From NCBI GenBank assembly GCA_003577305.1, contig QEVL01000014.1, positions 81,923-145,922 on the forward strand: a stretch of 64,000 nt of DNA. Reading direction: 5' to 3'. A program made the translations under genes and the position numbers. The DNA comes from Burkholderiales bacterium (GTDB taxonomy: Bacteria; Pseudomonadota; Gammaproteobacteria; Burkholderiales; Burkholderiaceae_E). The notes below the pieces were generated by a model that was given only the letters and a program-made list of their open reading frames with translations, did not search any database and was not told the DNA's origin. Numbering within the stretch: the stretch's first letter is position 1; every line of letters starts with the position of its first letter. Positions 50,815 to 61,198 of this stretch are shown here, in pieces.

Positions 50815-51225
50815 CTACAGCGTGTAATCGCCGCTCGCCTCGGGCTGGAAGAGCAGTTCGACGATGCGCAGCCGCTGGATGGCGCCTCCGGGCGCGCTCC
50901 ACTCGACCGTCTCGCCGATGCGCCGCCCGAGCAGCGCGGTGCCGATCGGCGAGAGCACCGAGACGAAGCCGCTGGCGGGATCGGCGTCCTCGGGGTAGCA
51001 GACCGCGAGCTTGCGCTGCGAGCCGTCGCGCGGATCTGCGACGCGGATCTGCGTGTACATGGTGACCACGTCGGCCGGCACTTCCCGGTTCGGCACGATG
51101 TCGGCGTCGTCGAGCAGCGAATGCAGCGCTTCGCCCGACGCCTGCTGCGAGCGCGACAGAAGGCGATCGATGCGCACGTGGTCGAGTTCGGTGAGCACGC
51201 GCAAGGCGGTGGCGGTACGGTTCAT
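50815..51225 (-). CDS. rnk: Rnk-type nucleoside diphosphate kinase regulator (GreA C-terminal domain)
   Basis: 136 aa. N-terminal short helix pair, then the FKBP-like GreA C-terminal domain ('VTMYTQIRVADPRDG', 'VSVLSPIGTALLGRRIGETVEW', 'LRIVELLFQPEA'). Rnk binds RNA polymerase in E. coli and affects nucleotide pools. The about 260 bp between it and the sulfite-dehydrogenase remnant show no gene. Confidence 0.9.
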   Translation of the reverse strand: MNRTATALRVLTELDHVRIDRLLSRSQQASGEALHSLLDDADIVPNREVPADVVTMYTQIRVADPRDGSQRKLAVCYPEDADPASGFVSVLSPIGTALLGRRIGETVEWSAPGGAIQRLRIVELLFQPEASGDYTL

Positions 51226-51333
51226 GGCGGATTCCTGTCAACGCGCCGGGCGTGGCGCAACGCGACCCAGCCCCTGTTCGGGAGCCCGGCGATCAGTGTG
51301 GGGCGGAGAGTGTCGTTGGGGGGATCGCCGGGC

Positions 51334-51477
51334 TCAGAGATCGAAGGCCGAGGCGCCGTTGCGGCCTGCGGCTTCGAGCTTGCGTCCCGGGGACGCGATG
51401 CGCGCGCGCGAGCGGCGGCCCGCGCCCGGCTGGGCGGCGGCGCGACGGCGCTGGCGGCTCGAGTGCATCGCTTTCAT
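51334..51477 (-). CDS. Small basic protein, hypothetical
   Basis: 47 aa: 'MKAMHSSRQRRRAAAQPGAG', then more Arg-rich sequence to 'NGASAFDL'. AGGGATC lies about 8 nt before the ATG. Codon bias is uninformative at this length. It may be real, as short Arg-rich proteins of this sort are common near rnk-like genes, or may be chance. Confidence 0.35.
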   Translation of the reverse strand: MKAMHSSRQRRRAAAQPGAGRRSRARIASPGRKLEAAGRNGASAFDL

Positions 51478-51545
51478 GGCTGGATCCCTGCGCGGATGAT
51501 AGCCCACCGTGGCGGTGCGCGCCATCAGGCAGAATGCACTCCGGC

Positions 51546-52421
51546 ATGGAACCGCTCTATCGACCCGTTTTCACCGCGCCGCGTCCGGCTGCAACCGTGG
51601 TGCTGCTGCGCGACAGCGATCGCGGCCCCGAAGTGCTGATGCTGCGCCGGCACGGCAACTCCGACGTGCTCGGCGGCGTCCACGTCTTTCCGGGCGGCAA
51701 GCTCGACGACGCGGACAGCGCCGACGCGTCGGTCGCGCGCGCCGGCGCGCCTGCCGAAGCACTGCGCGAGCGGCTCGGCGAGCCCGGTCTCGACGCGCGC
51801 CTGGCCGCGGCGTTCTTCGTGGCCGCGTGCCGCGAGACCTTCGAGGAAGCGAGCGTGCTGCTGGCGCGCGATGCCGATGCGCTGCTCGCCGAGCGCGCCC
51901 GTCGGCGCGCGCGCGAGGGGCAGCTGTTCGCGGCGTTGCTCGCCGAGCTCGGGCTGCAGCTCGCCAGCGATGCGCTGGTGCCGTTCACGCGCTGGATCAC
52001 GCCGAAGGTGCCGGCGATGATGAACAAGCGCTTCGACGCGCGCTTCTTCGCCGCGGCGCTGCCGGGCGGCCAGCAGGCGCGCCACGACGAGCACGAGGCG
52101 ACCGACAGCGTCTGGCTCACGCCGCGCGAGGCGATCGAGCGCTACCGGCGCCGCGAGATCGTGCTCGCGCCGGCGCAGATCATGACGCTGGCGCAGGTCG
52201 GGCGGCGCGCGAGCGTGGCCGAGGTGCTCGAGGAGGCGCGGCGCCGGCCGCCGCCGGTGATCGAACCCGAATCGTTCGAGGCGGATGGCGTGCGCACCGC
52301 GGTCTACCCCGGCGACGAGCGCCACAGCGTACGCGTGCGCGCGATGCCGGGCCCGACGAGGCTGATCGTTCGCGACGGCCGCTTCGAGCCACCTGGAGGA
52401 TTCGATGGCTTCTTCGATTGA
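51546..52421 (+). CDS. NUDIX hydrolase, NUDT19-like
   Basis: 291 aa. The Nudix box is split: 'FPGGKLDDAD' then about 40 residues, then 'ACRETFEEASVLL', which is the pattern of the long-loop NUDT7/19 group acting on CoA-like diphosphates. Later 'PFTRWITPKVPAMMNKRFDARFF' is also typical of that group. Overlaps the metallo-hydrolase gene by 17 nt. Confidence 0.88.
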   Translation: MEPLYRPVFTAPRPAATVVLLRDSDRGPEVLMLRRHGNSDVLGGVHVFPGGKLDDADSADASVARAGAPAEALRERLGEPGLDARLAAAFFVAACRETFEEASVLLARDADALLAERARRRAREGQLFAALLAELGLQLASDALVPFTRWITPKVPAMMNKRFDARFFAAALPGGQQARHDEHEATDSVWLTPREAIERYRRREIVLAPAQIMTLAQVGRRASVAEVLEEARRRPPPVIEPESFEADGVRTAVYPGDERHSVRVRAMPGPTRLIVRDGRFEPPGGFDGFFD

Positions 52422-53361
52422 CTACGGCCACGGCATCGCCGCGGTCGACTCGGGTTTCGTGCGCCCGATGCTCGACGCGGTGCACCTGGTGGTCGAGGGC
52501 GACCGTGCTGCGGTCGTCGACACCGCCTCGAACGAATCGGTGCCGCACGTGCTGGCCGCGCTCGCCGAGCGCGGGCTCTCGCCGGCGCAGGTCGACTGGG
52601 TGATGCTCACCCACGTACACCTGGACCACGCGGGTGGCGCCGGGGCGATGATGGCCCGGTTTCCGAACGCGCGGCTCGCGGTGCATCCGCGCGGGGCGCG
52701 CCACATGATCGATCCTTCGCGGCTCACCGCCGCGACGATCGAGGTCTACGGCGCCGAAACCGCGCGGCGCATGTACGGCGACATCGTTCCGGTGCATGCC
52801 GGGCGCGTGGTCGAGATGCCCGATCGCGCGAGCCTGTCGCTGAACGGCCGCCGCTTCGAGTTCCTCGACACGCCGGGTCACGCCAGGCACCACGCCTGCA
52901 TCGTCGACGAGCGCACCGGCCACATCTTCGCCGGCGACACCTTCGGGCTGTCGTATCGCGAGCTCGAACGCGACGGCCGCCAGGCGATCTTCCCGTCGAC
53001 CACGCCGGTGCAGTTCGATCCGCCGGCGCTGCACGCGTCGATCGAACGGCTGCTCGCGCTCGCTCCCGCGGCAATCTACGTCACGCACTTCGGGCAGGTG
53101 ACCGACGTGCAGCGCCGCGGCGCCGACCTTCATCGACTGATCGACGCGCACGTGCAACTGGCGCTCGATTGCCGCGATGCCGGCTCCGGGCGAGGCGAGT
53201 GCCTGCGCGAGGGAATTCGCGCGATGCTGCTCGAGGAGGCGCGCCGCAGCGACTGGGCGGTCACCGGTCCGGCGCTGTTCGAGCTCTTCGAACTCGACAT
53301 CGCCCTGAACGCCGACGGCCTGGCGGCGTGGCTGGACTCGGGCGCCCGGGGCGCGCGCTGA
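52405..53361 (+). CDS. MBL-fold metallo-hydrolase
   Basis: 318 aa. Zinc motif 'LTHVHLDHAGG', later 'DTPGHARHHACI' and 'AGDTFGLSY', and 'VTHFGQ'. Of the glyoxalase II/flavodiiron-like branch by general look; substrate unknown. Co-translated with the Nudix gene. Confidence 0.9.
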   Translation: MASSIDYGHGIAAVDSGFVRPMLDAVHLVVEGDRAAVVDTASNESVPHVLAALAERGLSPAQVDWVMLTHVHLDHAGGAGAMMARFPNARLAVHPRGARHMIDPSRLTAATIEVYGAETARRMYGDIVPVHAGRVVEMPDRASLSLNGRRFEFLDTPGHARHHACIVDERTGHIFAGDTFGLSYRELERDGRQAIFPSTTPVQFDPPALHASIERLLALAPAAIYVTHFGQVTDVQRRGADLHRLIDAHVQLALDCRDAGSGRGECLREGIRAMLLEEARRSDWAVTGPALFELFELDIALNADGLAAWLDSGARGAR

Positions 53362-53367
53362 CGAGCG

Positions 53368-53388
53368 AGGCCGCGCGACGTGCGGCCT
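53368..53388. terminator. Convergent hairpin between the metallo-hydrolase and suhB
   Basis: AGGCCGC-7 nt-GCGGCCT, a 7-bp stem 6 bp after the metallo-hydrolase stop and 24 bp from the suhB stop. No T-tract. Confidence 0.35.
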
Positions 53389-53412
53389 GGACGCCGCGCG
53401 CCGCGCGCGGAT

Positions 53413-54249
53413 TCAGTCCTGCGTTCTTGCCGCCGGCGGCATGCCGCGCAGCAACGCGATCATCGCGGCGAACACCTTCGGCGAACCGGCCACCACGCGC
53501 TCGGAGAACAGGTAGTCGGGTTCGCCCTGGAAGTCGCCGATCAGCCCGCCGGCTTCGGTGATCAGCAGGCTGCCGGCGGCGACGTCCCAGGGCGACAGGC
53601 CCATCTCGAAGAAGCCGTCGAAGCGGCCGCAGGCGACGTAGGCGAGATCGAGCGCGGCGGCGCCCGGGCGGCGAATGCCGCCGGCGCGTTCGGTCAGGCT
53701 GCGGAAGATCGCCAGGTATTCCTCGAGCTGGTCGAGCTTGCGGTACGGAAAACCGGTGCCGATCAGAGCCTCGTCGAGCTTCTGGCGGCGCGACACGCGG
53801 ATGCGCCGGTCGTTCAGGAACGCCCCGGCGCCCCGGGTGGCGGTGAACAGTTCGTCGCGGTTCGGGTCGTAGACCACGGCCTGCGTCACCACGCCCCGCT
53901 GCATCAGCGCGATCGAGACGCCGTACTGCGGCAGCCCGTGGATGAAGTTGGTGGTGCCGTCGAGCGGATCGATGATCCAGACGTGCTCGGCGTGCTCGAT
54001 CTTCTGCCCGGCCTCGGCGGCCACGCCCTTCACGAGATGGCCCGACTCCTCTGCTAAGATCGCGTGCTCCGGATATGCGCCGAGCAGGGTGTCGATGATC
54101 GCCTTCTCCGAGGCGTGGTCGACCTCGGTCACGAAATCGTTGCGCTGCTTGCGCGCCACCGCGAGCGTCTCCAGGTCGAGACTCCCGCGGTTGATGATCC
54201 GGCCGGCGCGTCGCGCCGCCCGGACCGCCACGTTCAGCATCGGATGCAT
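53413..54249 (-). CDS. suhB: Inositol-1-monophosphatase/NusB-associated SuhB
   Basis: 278 aa Mg-dependent phosphatase. Motifs 'ILAEESG', '[15 protein letters not shown]' and '[15 protein letters not shown]'. In E. coli SuhB also joins the rRNA antitermination complex. ATG 54249 chosen ('[13 protein letters not shown]' is the usual opening). Diverges from the trmJ-like gene. Confidence 0.95.
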   Translation of the reverse strand: MHPMLNVAVRAARRAGRIINRGSLDLETLAVARKQRNDFVTEVDHASEKAIIDTLLGAYPEHAILAEESGHLVKGVAAEAGQKIEHAEHVWIIDPLDGTTNFIHGLPQYGVSIALMQRGVVTQAVVYDPNRDELFTATRGAGAFLNDRRIRVSRRQKLDEALIGTGFPYRKLDQLEEYLAIFRSLTERAGGIRRPGAAALDLAYVACGRFDGFFEMGLSPWDVAAGSLLITEAGGLIGDFQGEPDYLFSERVVAGSPKVFAAMIALLRGMPPAARTQD

Positions 54250-54344
54250 GGGCGATCGGGCCTGTGGTGACTGAGCAGAACCCACCATTCTAAGGGAACG
54301 TCCTGGCAAGCCTTCATCACCCTGCGCCCGCGTGGTTCGACCGC

Positions 54345-55082
54345 GTGGAGTTCGTGCTGGTCGCCACCAGTCATCCGGGCAACGTCGGCGCGGCCGCGCG
54401 CGCGATGCGCGCGATGGGGCTGCGCCGGCTGGTGCTGGCCGCGCCGCGCGATCCGCAGGTCTGCATCCACCCCGAGGCGATCGCGCGCGCAAGCCGGGCC
54501 GACGACGTGCTGGCGGCCGCGCGCATCGTGCCCTCGCTCGCGCAGGCGCTTGCCGCCAGCACGCTGGCGATCGCGGTGAGCGCCGAGACGCGCGAGTTCG
54601 GGCCGCCCGCGCAGACGCCGGAAGCGTGCGTGCGGCTGGCACGCGAGGAACTGGCCGCCGATCCTTCCCATCGCGTGTCGTTCGTCTTCGGCGCCGAACG
54701 CACCGGCCTGTCGATCGAGGAGGCCGGCCTGTGCCAGGCGCTGTGCAGCATCCCGGGCGAGGCCGATTACCAGTCGCTGAACCTCGCGCAGGCGGTGCAG
54801 GTCATCGCGTACTGCCTGCGCGCGCAGGCCGGCGCAGTCCAGGCCGCCTGCGGTGCCGAGGCGCCTGCGTCGCCGCACGCCACGCTCGCCCAGGTCGAGG
54901 CGCTGCACGAGCACCTCGAGCGGGCGCTGAGCGGCATCGGTTTCCTCGATCCGCGCCGCCCGAAGAAGCTGATGCCGCGGCTGCGCCGCCTGTTCGCCCG
55001 CGCGCGGCTCGAAACCGCGGAGGTCGCGATCCTGCGCGGCATCTGCACGCGCATCGAAAGGCTCACCAGGGCTTCGCGATGA
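54345..55082 (+). CDS. trmJ: TrmJ-like tRNA/rRNA 2'-O-methyltransferase (SPOUT)
   Basis: 245 aa. SPOUT fold: '[24 protein letters not shown]', '[11 protein letters not shown]', '[18 protein letters not shown]' (knotted SAM site), and a C-terminal helical arm ('[20 protein letters not shown]'). TrmJ modifies position 32 of tRNA. GTG start at 54345 matches the conserved start. Confidence 0.9.
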   Translation: MEFVLVATSHPGNVGAAARAMRAMGLRRLVLAAPRDPQVCIHPEAIARASRADDVLAAARIVPSLAQALAASTLAIAVSAETREFGPPAQTPEACVRLAREELAADPSHRVSFVFGAERTGLSIEEAGLCQALCSIPGEADYQSLNLAQAVQVIAYCLRAQAGAVQAACGAEAPASPHATLAQVEALHEHLERALSGIGFLDPRRPKKLMPRLRRLFARARLETAEVAILRGICTRIERLTRASR

Positions 55083-55202
55083 ACCCCTGGCGCCTACCGG
55101 GCACGTTCCGGGCGAGCGGCAGGGCGCAGTTGCCCGCGGCGTCGCCAGGGCCGCCGCAAAGCGCTTAAACTGGATCGTCCAGACGAATCACGGAGAACGC
55201 GG

Positions 55203-55946
55203 ATGTTCGAGCGCCTGCGCGAAGACGTCGCCGCCGTCCTCGAGAAGGATCCGGCCGCGCGATCCAGGCTCGAAGTGCTGCTGTGCTATCCGGGCGTGCA
55301 CGCGCTCGTGCTACACCGCATGGCCCATGCCCTGTGGGGCGCGGGGCTGCGCACGCTCGCGCGCGTCGTCTCGCAGTGCGGGCGCATGCTCACCGGCATC
55401 GAGATCCACCCCGGGGCCACGATCGGCCGCAGGGTCTTCATCGACCACGGAATGGGCGTGGTCATCGGCGAGACCGCCGAGGTGGGCGACGACTGCACGA
55501 TCTACCAGGGCGTGACGCTCGGCGGGGTCTCGCTGCACGAAGGCAAGCGTCATCCGACGCTCGAAAAGGGTGTCGTGGTCGGCGCCGGCGCGAAGGTCCT
55601 CGGCCCGTTCACCGTGGGCGCGGGCGCACGCATCGGTTCCAATTCGGTGCTGGTGAAGGCGGTGCCCGCCGGAGCGACCGCGGTCGGCATTCCGGCGCGG
55701 GTGATCGTCGAGGACGCCGACCAGCGCCGCGAGGCGCAGGCGCAGAAAATGGGCTTCTCGGCCTATGCGGTGACGCAGGGCGGCGACGACCCGCTCTCGC
55801 TCGCGCTGCACCGGCTGATCGACCACGTTGCCGAGCAGGACCGCACGATCGAGCAGTTGCAGGCGGCGCTTGCACGGCTGGGCGCCGAAGTGAGCGATGC
55901 GGGCGAGCCGCTCGATGCGCCGGCGCTGAACAGGATGGTCGAATAG
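55203..55946 (+). CDS. cysE: Serine O-acetyltransferase
   Basis: First step of cysteine synthesis. 247 aa, short form. N-terminal helical part, then the hexapeptide beta-helix '[30 protein letters not shown]' with catalytic His, and '[21 protein letters not shown]'. The C-terminus extends past the helix. GGAGA upstream of the ATG. Confidence 0.94.
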   Translation: MFERLREDVAAVLEKDPAARSRLEVLLCYPGVHALVLHRMAHALWGAGLRTLARVVSQCGRMLTGIEIHPGATIGRRVFIDHGMGVVIGETAEVGDDCTIYQGVTLGGVSLHEGKRHPTLEKGVVVGAGAKVLGPFTVGAGARIGSNSVLVKAVPAGATAVGIPARVIVEDADQRREAQAQKMGFSAYAVTQGGDDPLSLALHRLIDHVAEQDRTIEQLQAALARLGAEVSDAGEPLDAPALNRMVE

Positions 55947-55960
55947 GGCTCTGGCCGGGC

Positions 55961-56761
55961 TCAGTAGCCGATCGTCGACCAGCCCGACGAATCCACCCGC
56001 AGGAAGCCGCCGCGCGCGGCGCCGCCCGCGTGCCAGTCGGGCAGCACCCAGCGCTGCGCCGCAGCGCCGTCCAGTTTCCAGCGATGGCAGGCGGGCCGAT
56101 GCGTGTGCCCGTGCACCATCGTGCGCACGCCCGCTGCGCGCATCGCCGCTTCCACCGCGCGCAGGCTCACGTCGCCCGGGCCGACGCCGCCCATGGCGCG
56201 CTCGGCCTGCACGCGGCGGCTTTCGCCGCGCAACTCGACCGCGATGCGCAGCCGCTCGTCGAGCGGGCGCGCGAGGAAGTCGCGCTGCCAGGCGCTGCTG
56301 CGTGCCCGCGCACGCGCGCGCTGGTAGTCGAGGTCGTCGGTGCACTGCGCGTCGCCGTGGGCGAGCAGCACCGCTTCGCCGAACAGCGTGACCGTGCACG
56401 GATCGTCGAGCATCAGGGCACCGGTGCGTTCGTGAAACGGGCGCGGCGCCGCCGCGCGCGCGGCCGCGGGAAACGCCGCGTCGAGCAGGAAGTCGCGGTT
56501 GCCGCGCATCGCGTGCACCTGCACGCCGCGCGCGGCGAGCGCAGCCAGGCGCGCAATCAGCTGCTGCGCGACCGCATCGGGCTGGTCGTCGCCGACCCAG
56601 GCCTCGAACAGGTCGCCGAGCAGGAACAGGTGGCTCGCCGAGTGCGCCTGCGCGTCGAGCCGCGCGAAGAAGAACGCCGCGGTGGCCGGGTCGTGGTCAC
56701 CCAGGTGCATATCGGAGCAGAACAGCGCGACTTCGCGCGCCGCCTGTCCGACGACGATCAC
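55961..56761 (-). CDS. lpxH: UDP-2,3-diacylglucosamine pyrophosphatase
   Basis: Lipid A synthesis at the inner membrane. 266 aa calcineurin-like phosphoesterase: 'FCSDMHLGDHDP', 'LLGDLFEAWVGDD', 'GNRDFLL', 'AHGDAQCTDD', 'VHGHTHRPA'. GTG start overlaps the TGA stop of the ppi gene (GTGA). Confidence 0.93.
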   Translation of the reverse strand: MIVVGQAAREVALFCSDMHLGDHDPATAAFFFARLDAQAHSASHLFLLGDLFEAWVGDDQPDAVAQQLIARLAALAARGVQVHAMRGNRDFLLDAAFPAAARAAAPRPFHERTGALMLDDPCTVTLFGEAVLLAHGDAQCTDDLDYQRARARARSSAWQRDFLARPLDERLRIAVELRGESRRVQAERAMGGVGPGDVSLRAVEAAMRAAGVRTMVHGHTHRPACHRWKLDGAAAQRWVLPDWHAGGAARGGFLRVDSSGWSTIGY

Positions 56762-57357
56762 TTGCCGCCGCCGATGACGGCCATCGAGTCGATGAGCACC
56801 GCATCCACCGGCACGTCCTGGTAGGGGCCGACCGAGCCGGTGCGCACCTTGCGGATCGCGTTGATCACGTCCATGCCGCTCACCACCTTGCCGAAGACCG
56901 CATAGCCGTGGCCGTCGGGCTGCGGATGGTTCAATCCGGCGTTGTCGACCACGTTGACGAAGAACTGGCTGGTCGCCGAGTTGGGGTCCGAAGTGCGCGC
57001 CATCGCCACCCAGCCGGTGTCGTTCTTCAGGCCGTTCCTCGACTCGATCGCGATCGGCGCGCGCGTCGGCTTGGGCCTCATCTGGCCCTTGTACAGTTCG
57101 GCGGTGAAGCCGCCGCCCTGGATCATGAAGCTGCCGATCACGCGATGGAAGATCGTCCCGCCGTAGAACCCGTCGTTCACGTATCGAAGGAAGTTGGCGA
57201 CGCTGAGCGGCGCCTTGTCGGGATAGAGCTCGATCACGAACTCGCCCATCGAGGTCTTCACAAGCACCTGCGGATTGGGCGCGGCGCCGGCGCCATCGGG
57301 CACGGCGGACAGGGCGACGACGAGTGCGCCGATCAACGGCAGTTTTCCGATCATCAT
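56758..57357 (-). CDS. Periplasmic cyclophilin-type peptidyl-prolyl isomerase
   Basis: 199 aa. Signal peptide (residues 1-25), then a cyclophilin: '[20 protein letters not shown]', 'MIQGGGF', '[13 protein letters not shown]', '[14 protein letters not shown]'. Catalytic Arg is in 'FHRV'. PpiA-like by location. Overlaps both neighbours by 4 nt. Confidence 0.93.
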   Translation of the reverse strand: MMIGKLPLIGALVVALSAVPDGAGAAPNPQVLVKTSMGEFVIELYPDKAPLSVANFLRYVNDGFYGGTIFHRVIGSFMIQGGGFTAELYKGQMRPKPTRAPIAIESRNGLKNDTGWVAMARTSDPNSATSQFFVNVVDNAGLNHPQPDGHGYAVFGKVVSGMDVINAIRKVRTGSVGPYQDVPVDAVLIDSMAVIGGGK

Positions 57358-58031
57358 GGGCTCCGTGAGGGACGTGAAGCTGGAACGGCCGCACCCGCGG
57401 TACCGGGCGCGGCTGCGGGGCGGTTGCCGGCGGGCGAGACCTTCGAGACCAGTTCGCGCGTCAGCGCGAGCTTCTCGCGTGCCGCGCGGTTGGCTGCATC
57501 GGCCTGCACCGCGCGCTGGTAAGCGCGCTCGGCCAGCCGCAGGTGGATGTCGCCGAGGTTCTCGCTGGCCAGCGAGTACGAGGGCAGTGCGCGCACCGCC
57601 TCTTCGAGCGCGGCGCGGGCGCGGTCGAGTTCGCCGCGTGCGGCGTACAGCACGGCCAGGTTGTTGTGCGGCTCGGGCAACTCGGGAAAATCCTGCGAGA
57701 GCGCCGCGAAGGTCTCGATCGCCTCGTCGTTGCGCCCGCTGTCGGCGAGCACCACGCCGCGCTGGAAGCGCAACTGCAGGTCGTTCGGCGTGGCCTTCAG
57801 GCCGGCGTCGATCGCCGCGAGCGCTTCGTCGTTGCGATGCTCGGCGAACAGCTTGCGCGCCGACTCGAGCGCGGCACTGGCGGCGCGGGGCCCGCCCGCC
57901 TGCGCGGGTGCCGCGGCAGAGGGGGCCGAAGCGGCCGCGGGCGCATCGGCGTCGTGCGACCGTGCCGCCGGCGCGCCCGGGGCGGCGAGGGCGGCAAACA
58001 GCAGGGTCGACGCTGCTATACTCGATCGCAT
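57354..58031 (-). CDS. Exported TPR-repeat protein
   Basis: 225 aa. N-terminal signal segment, an Ala/Pro linker, then about three TPR units (residues 60-160: '[19 protein letters not shown]', '[19 protein letters not shown]', '[18 protein letters not shown]'). Probably a periplasmic scaffold; no enzymatic domain. First gene of the TPR-ppi-lpxH run. Confidence 0.88.
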   Translation of the reverse strand: MRSSIAASTLLFAALAAPGAPAARSHDADAPAAASAPSAAAPAQAGGPRAASAALESARKLFAEHRNDEALAAIDAGLKATPNDLQLRFQRGVVLADSGRNDEAIETFAALSQDFPELPEPHNNLAVLYAARGELDRARAALEEAVRALPSYSLASENLGDIHLRLAERAYQRAVQADAANRAAREKLALTRELVSKVSPAGNRPAAAPGTAGAAVPASRPSRSP

Positions 58032-58123
58032 CCGCGCATTCTAGCCAATCGAGCCGTGCCGCCCGCCGGCAGGCGTTGCGCGCTGCGGCCGGGCACGCGC
58101 GCCGATTCACCCGGCTCCGATCC

Positions 58124-59569
58124 ATGCTCCGAATCTACAACACGCTCACCCGCAGCAAGGAAGAATTCGTCCCGCTCGAGCCGGGCAAGGTGCGCATGTA
58201 CGTCTGCGGCATGACGGTCTACGACTGGTGCCACGTGGGCCACGCGCGCGTACTGGTGGTGTTCGACGTGGTGCAGCGCTGGCTGCGCGCCTCGGGCTAC
58301 GAGCTCACCTACGTGCGCAATATCACCGACATCGACGACAAGATCATCCGGCGGGCGGTGGAAAACCGCGAGACGATCGCGCAGCTCACCGGGCGCTTCA
58401 TCCGCGCGATGCACGAAGACGCCGACGCGCTGGGCGTCGAGCGGCCCGATCACGAGCCGCGCGCCACGCAATACGTGCCGCAGATGCTCGGCCTGATCGA
58501 CCTGCTCGAGAAGAACGGACTGGCCTACCGCGCCGGCGACGGCGACGTCAATTACGCGGTGCGCAGGTTTCCGCGCTACGGGCGCCTGTCGGGCAAGTCG
58601 CTCGACGACCTGCGCGCCGGCGTGCGCGTCGCGGTCGACGACGCGAAGCAGGATCCGCTCGACTTCGTGCTCTGGAAAGCGGCCAGGGCCGACGAACCCG
58701 ACGAAGCTAAGTGGGAGTCGGGCTACGGCCCCGGGCGGCCGGGCTGGCACATCGAGTGCTCGGCGATGGCCACCACGCTGCTGGGCAGGACGATCGACAT
58801 CCACGGCGGCGGCGCCGACCTGCAGTTCCCGCACCACGAGAACGAGATCGCGCAGAGCGAGGGCGCACTGAAGTGCCGCTTCGTGCGCTACTGGATGCAC
58901 AACGGCTTCGTGCGCGTCGACGACGAGAAGATGTCGAAGTCGCTCGGCAACTTCTTCACGATCCGCGAGGTGCTGAAGAAATTCGACGCCGAAGTGGTGC
59001 GGCTGTTCATCGTGCGCGCCCACTACCGCAGTCCGCTCAACTACTCCGATGCGCATCTCGAAGAGGCGCGCCACGCGCTGCTGCGCCTGTACGGAGCACT
59101 CTCCGACGAAGGCGCGACCGCGCAGCCCGACGACGCGCCGATCGACTGGAACGCACCGCACGCGGCGCGCTTTCGCGAGGCGATGGACGACGACTTCAAC
59201 ACGCCGGTCGCGCTGTCGGTGCTCTTCGACCTCGCGAGCGAGCTCAACCGGGCGCGCACCGCGCCGGGCGCAGACGCCGCGGCGCAGGCGCTGGCACTCG
59301 AGGCGCAGCTGCGCCGGCTCGGCGGGCTGCTCGGCCTGCTCGCGCGCGCGCCTTCGGAGGTCAAGCGCAGCGGGCTGCACGGCAGCGATGCGGTGCAGCC
59401 CGGTGCCGGCGCGCCCGACGACGCGGCGATCGACGCGATGATCGCCGCGCGCGCGGCGGCGAAGAAGGCGCGCGATTTCGCCACGGCCGACCGCATTCGC
59501 GCCGAACTCACCGCGCAGGGCATCGTGCTCGAAGACACGCCCGCCGGCACCGTCTGGCGGCGCTCGTGA
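58124..59569 (+). CDS. cysS: Cysteinyl-tRNA synthetase
   Basis: Class I synthetase, 481 aa. Zinc/HIGH region '[17 protein letters not shown]', 'HIECSAMA', '[13 protein letters not shown]', and 'KMSKSLGNF'. Diverges from the TPR gene. Confidence 0.97.
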   Translation: MLRIYNTLTRSKEEFVPLEPGKVRMYVCGMTVYDWCHVGHARVLVVFDVVQRWLRASGYELTYVRNITDIDDKIIRRAVENRETIAQLTGRFIRAMHEDADALGVERPDHEPRATQYVPQMLGLIDLLEKNGLAYRAGDGDVNYAVRRFPRYGRLSGKSLDDLRAGVRVAVDDAKQDPLDFVLWKAARADEPDEAKWESGYGPGRPGWHIECSAMATTLLGRTIDIHGGGADLQFPHHENEIAQSEGALKCRFVRYWMHNGFVRVDDEKMSKSLGNFFTIREVLKKFDAEVVRLFIVRAHYRSPLNYSDAHLEEARHALLRLYGALSDEGATAQPDDAPIDWNAPHAARFREAMDDDFNTPVALSVLFDLASELNRARTAPGADAAAQALALEAQLRRLGGLLGLLARAPSEVKRSGLHGSDAVQPGAGAPDDAAIDAMIAARAAAKKARDFATADRIRAELTAQGIVLEDTPAGTVWRRS

Positions 59570-59612
59570 GACGGCGCCGCCCGCTGTCCGGTCTGCCGCT
59601 GCACCGCCGGCG

Positions 59613-60230
59613 ATGAAACCCGACTACTGGGACGACGCGTGCCGGGCGCTGGCGCGGCGCGACCGCACGATGGGCCGGATCATCCGGGCCTGCGGGCCCG
59701 CGCACCTGGCCTCGCGCGGCGACGCGTTCCAGACGCTGGCGCGCTCGATCGTCGGCCAGCAGATTTCGGTGAAAGCGGCGCAGTCGGTCTGGGAGCGCTT
59801 TGCGGCCAGGGCAGGCGAGGTCGCGCCGGCGCGCGTCGCGCGCATGCGATCGTCCACGCTGCGGGCCTGCGGCCTGTCGGGCCGCAAGGCCGAGTACCTG
59901 AAGGACCTTGCGCTGCGCTTTGCCGGCGGCGAGGTCGATCCGGCCCGCTGGCCGCAGGCCGACGACGAGGCGATCATCGACGAACTCTGTTGCGTGCGCG
60001 GCATAGGGCGCTGGACAGCGGAGATGTTCCTGATATTCAATCTGCTGCGTCCCGACGTCTATCCCGTCGACGACATCGGCCTGCTGCGGGGCATCTCGAA
60101 CAACTATCGGGACGGCCAGAGAGTCACGCGCGACGAGGCCCGCGCAATCGGGGAGGCCTGGCGTCCGTGGCGCACCGTCGCCACCTGGTACCTGTGGCGC
60201 AGCCTCGATCCGCTGCCGGTGGAGTACTGA
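59613..60230 (+). CDS. DNA-3-methyladenine glycosylase (AlkA-like HhH-GPD)
   Basis: 205 aa. '[19 protein letters not shown]', HhH motif '[17 protein letters not shown]', and catalytic Asp in '[11 protein letters not shown]'. Removes alkylated purines. Stop overlaps the accA start (TGATG). Confidence 0.92.
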   Translation: MKPDYWDDACRALARRDRTMGRIIRACGPAHLASRGDAFQTLARSIVGQQISVKAAQSVWERFAARAGEVAPARVARMRSSTLRACGLSGRKAEYLKDLALRFAGGEVDPARWPQADDEAIIDELCCVRGIGRWTAEMFLIFNLLRPDVYPVDDIGLLRGISNNYRDGQRVTRDEARAIGEAWRPWRTVATWYLWRSLDPLPVEY

Positions 60231-61198
60231 TGAAGACCACATTTCTCGACTTCGAGCAATCGGTGGCCGACCTCGAACAGAAAATCGAGGCGCTGCGCTT
60301 CGCACAGGAAGATTCGGCGGTCGACATCGCCGAAGAGGTGGAGCGGCTGCAGAAGAAGAGCCACTCGCTGCTGAAGGACACCTACGCCAAGCTCACGCCG
60401 TGGCAGGTGGCAATGGTCGCGCGCCATCCGCAGCGGCCCTACACGCTCGACTACGTGCACGCGATCTTCACCGACTTCCACGAACTGCACGGCGATCGCG
60501 AGTACGCCGACGACCCGGCGATCGTCGGCGGGCCGGCGCGCTTCAACGGCCAGCCGGTGATGGTGATCGGGCACCAGAAAGGGCGCGACACCAAGGAGCG
60601 CAGCTACCGCAACTTCGGCATGCCCCGGCCCGAGGGCTACCGCAAGGCGCTGCGGCTGATGAAGCTCGCCGAGAAGTTCGAACTGCCGGTGCTCACCTTC
60701 GTCGACACTCCAGGCGCGTTTCCCGGCATCGGCGCCGAGGAGCGCAACCAGTCCGAGGCGATCGGCCGCAACCTGTACGAGATGGCGGCGCTGAAGGTGC
60801 CGATCGTCACCACGGTGATCGGCGAGGGCGGCTCGGGCGGCGCGCTGGCGATCGCGGTGGGCGACGTGACGCTGATGCTGCAGTACGCGATCTACTCGGT
60901 GATCTCGCCCGAGGGCTGCGCCGCGATCCTGTGGAAGAGCGCCGCGCAGGCGCCCGAGGCCGCCGAGACGCTGGGCATCACCGCGCATCGGCTCAAGGCG
61001 CTGGGCCTGATCGACCGCATCGTCAGCGAGCCGGTGGGTGGCGCGCACCGCGACCCGGCGCACATGGCGCAGTTGCTCAAGCGCGCGCTCTCCGACGCGC
61101 TGCGCCAGTTCCAGGGCACGAGCCAGAAGGAACTGGTCAGGCAGCGCCACGAGCGCATCATGCATTATGGCAAGTTCAAGGAGATCGGGCACGGCTGA
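60230..61198 (+). CDS. accA: Acetyl-CoA carboxylase carboxyltransferase alpha subunit
   Basis: First step of fatty-acid synthesis. 322 aa. '[19 protein letters not shown]' opening, 'GREYADD'-type region ('[15 protein letters not shown]'), '[19 protein letters not shown]' and '[16 protein letters not shown]'. The order glycosylase-accA-tilS is common in betaproteobacteria. Confidence 0.97.
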   Translation: MKTTFLDFEQSVADLEQKIEALRFAQEDSAVDIAEEVERLQKKSHSLLKDTYAKLTPWQVAMVARHPQRPYTLDYVHAIFTDFHELHGDREYADDPAIVGGPARFNGQPVMVIGHQKGRDTKERSYRNFGMPRPEGYRKALRLMKLAEKFELPVLTFVDTPGAFPGIGAEERNQSEAIGRNLYEMAALKVPIVTTVIGEGGSGGALAIAVGDVTLMLQYAIYSVISPEGCAAILWKSAAQAPEAAETLGITAHRLKALGLIDRIVSEPVGGAHRDPAHMAQLLKRALSDALRQFQGTSQKELVRQRHERIMHYGKFKEIGHG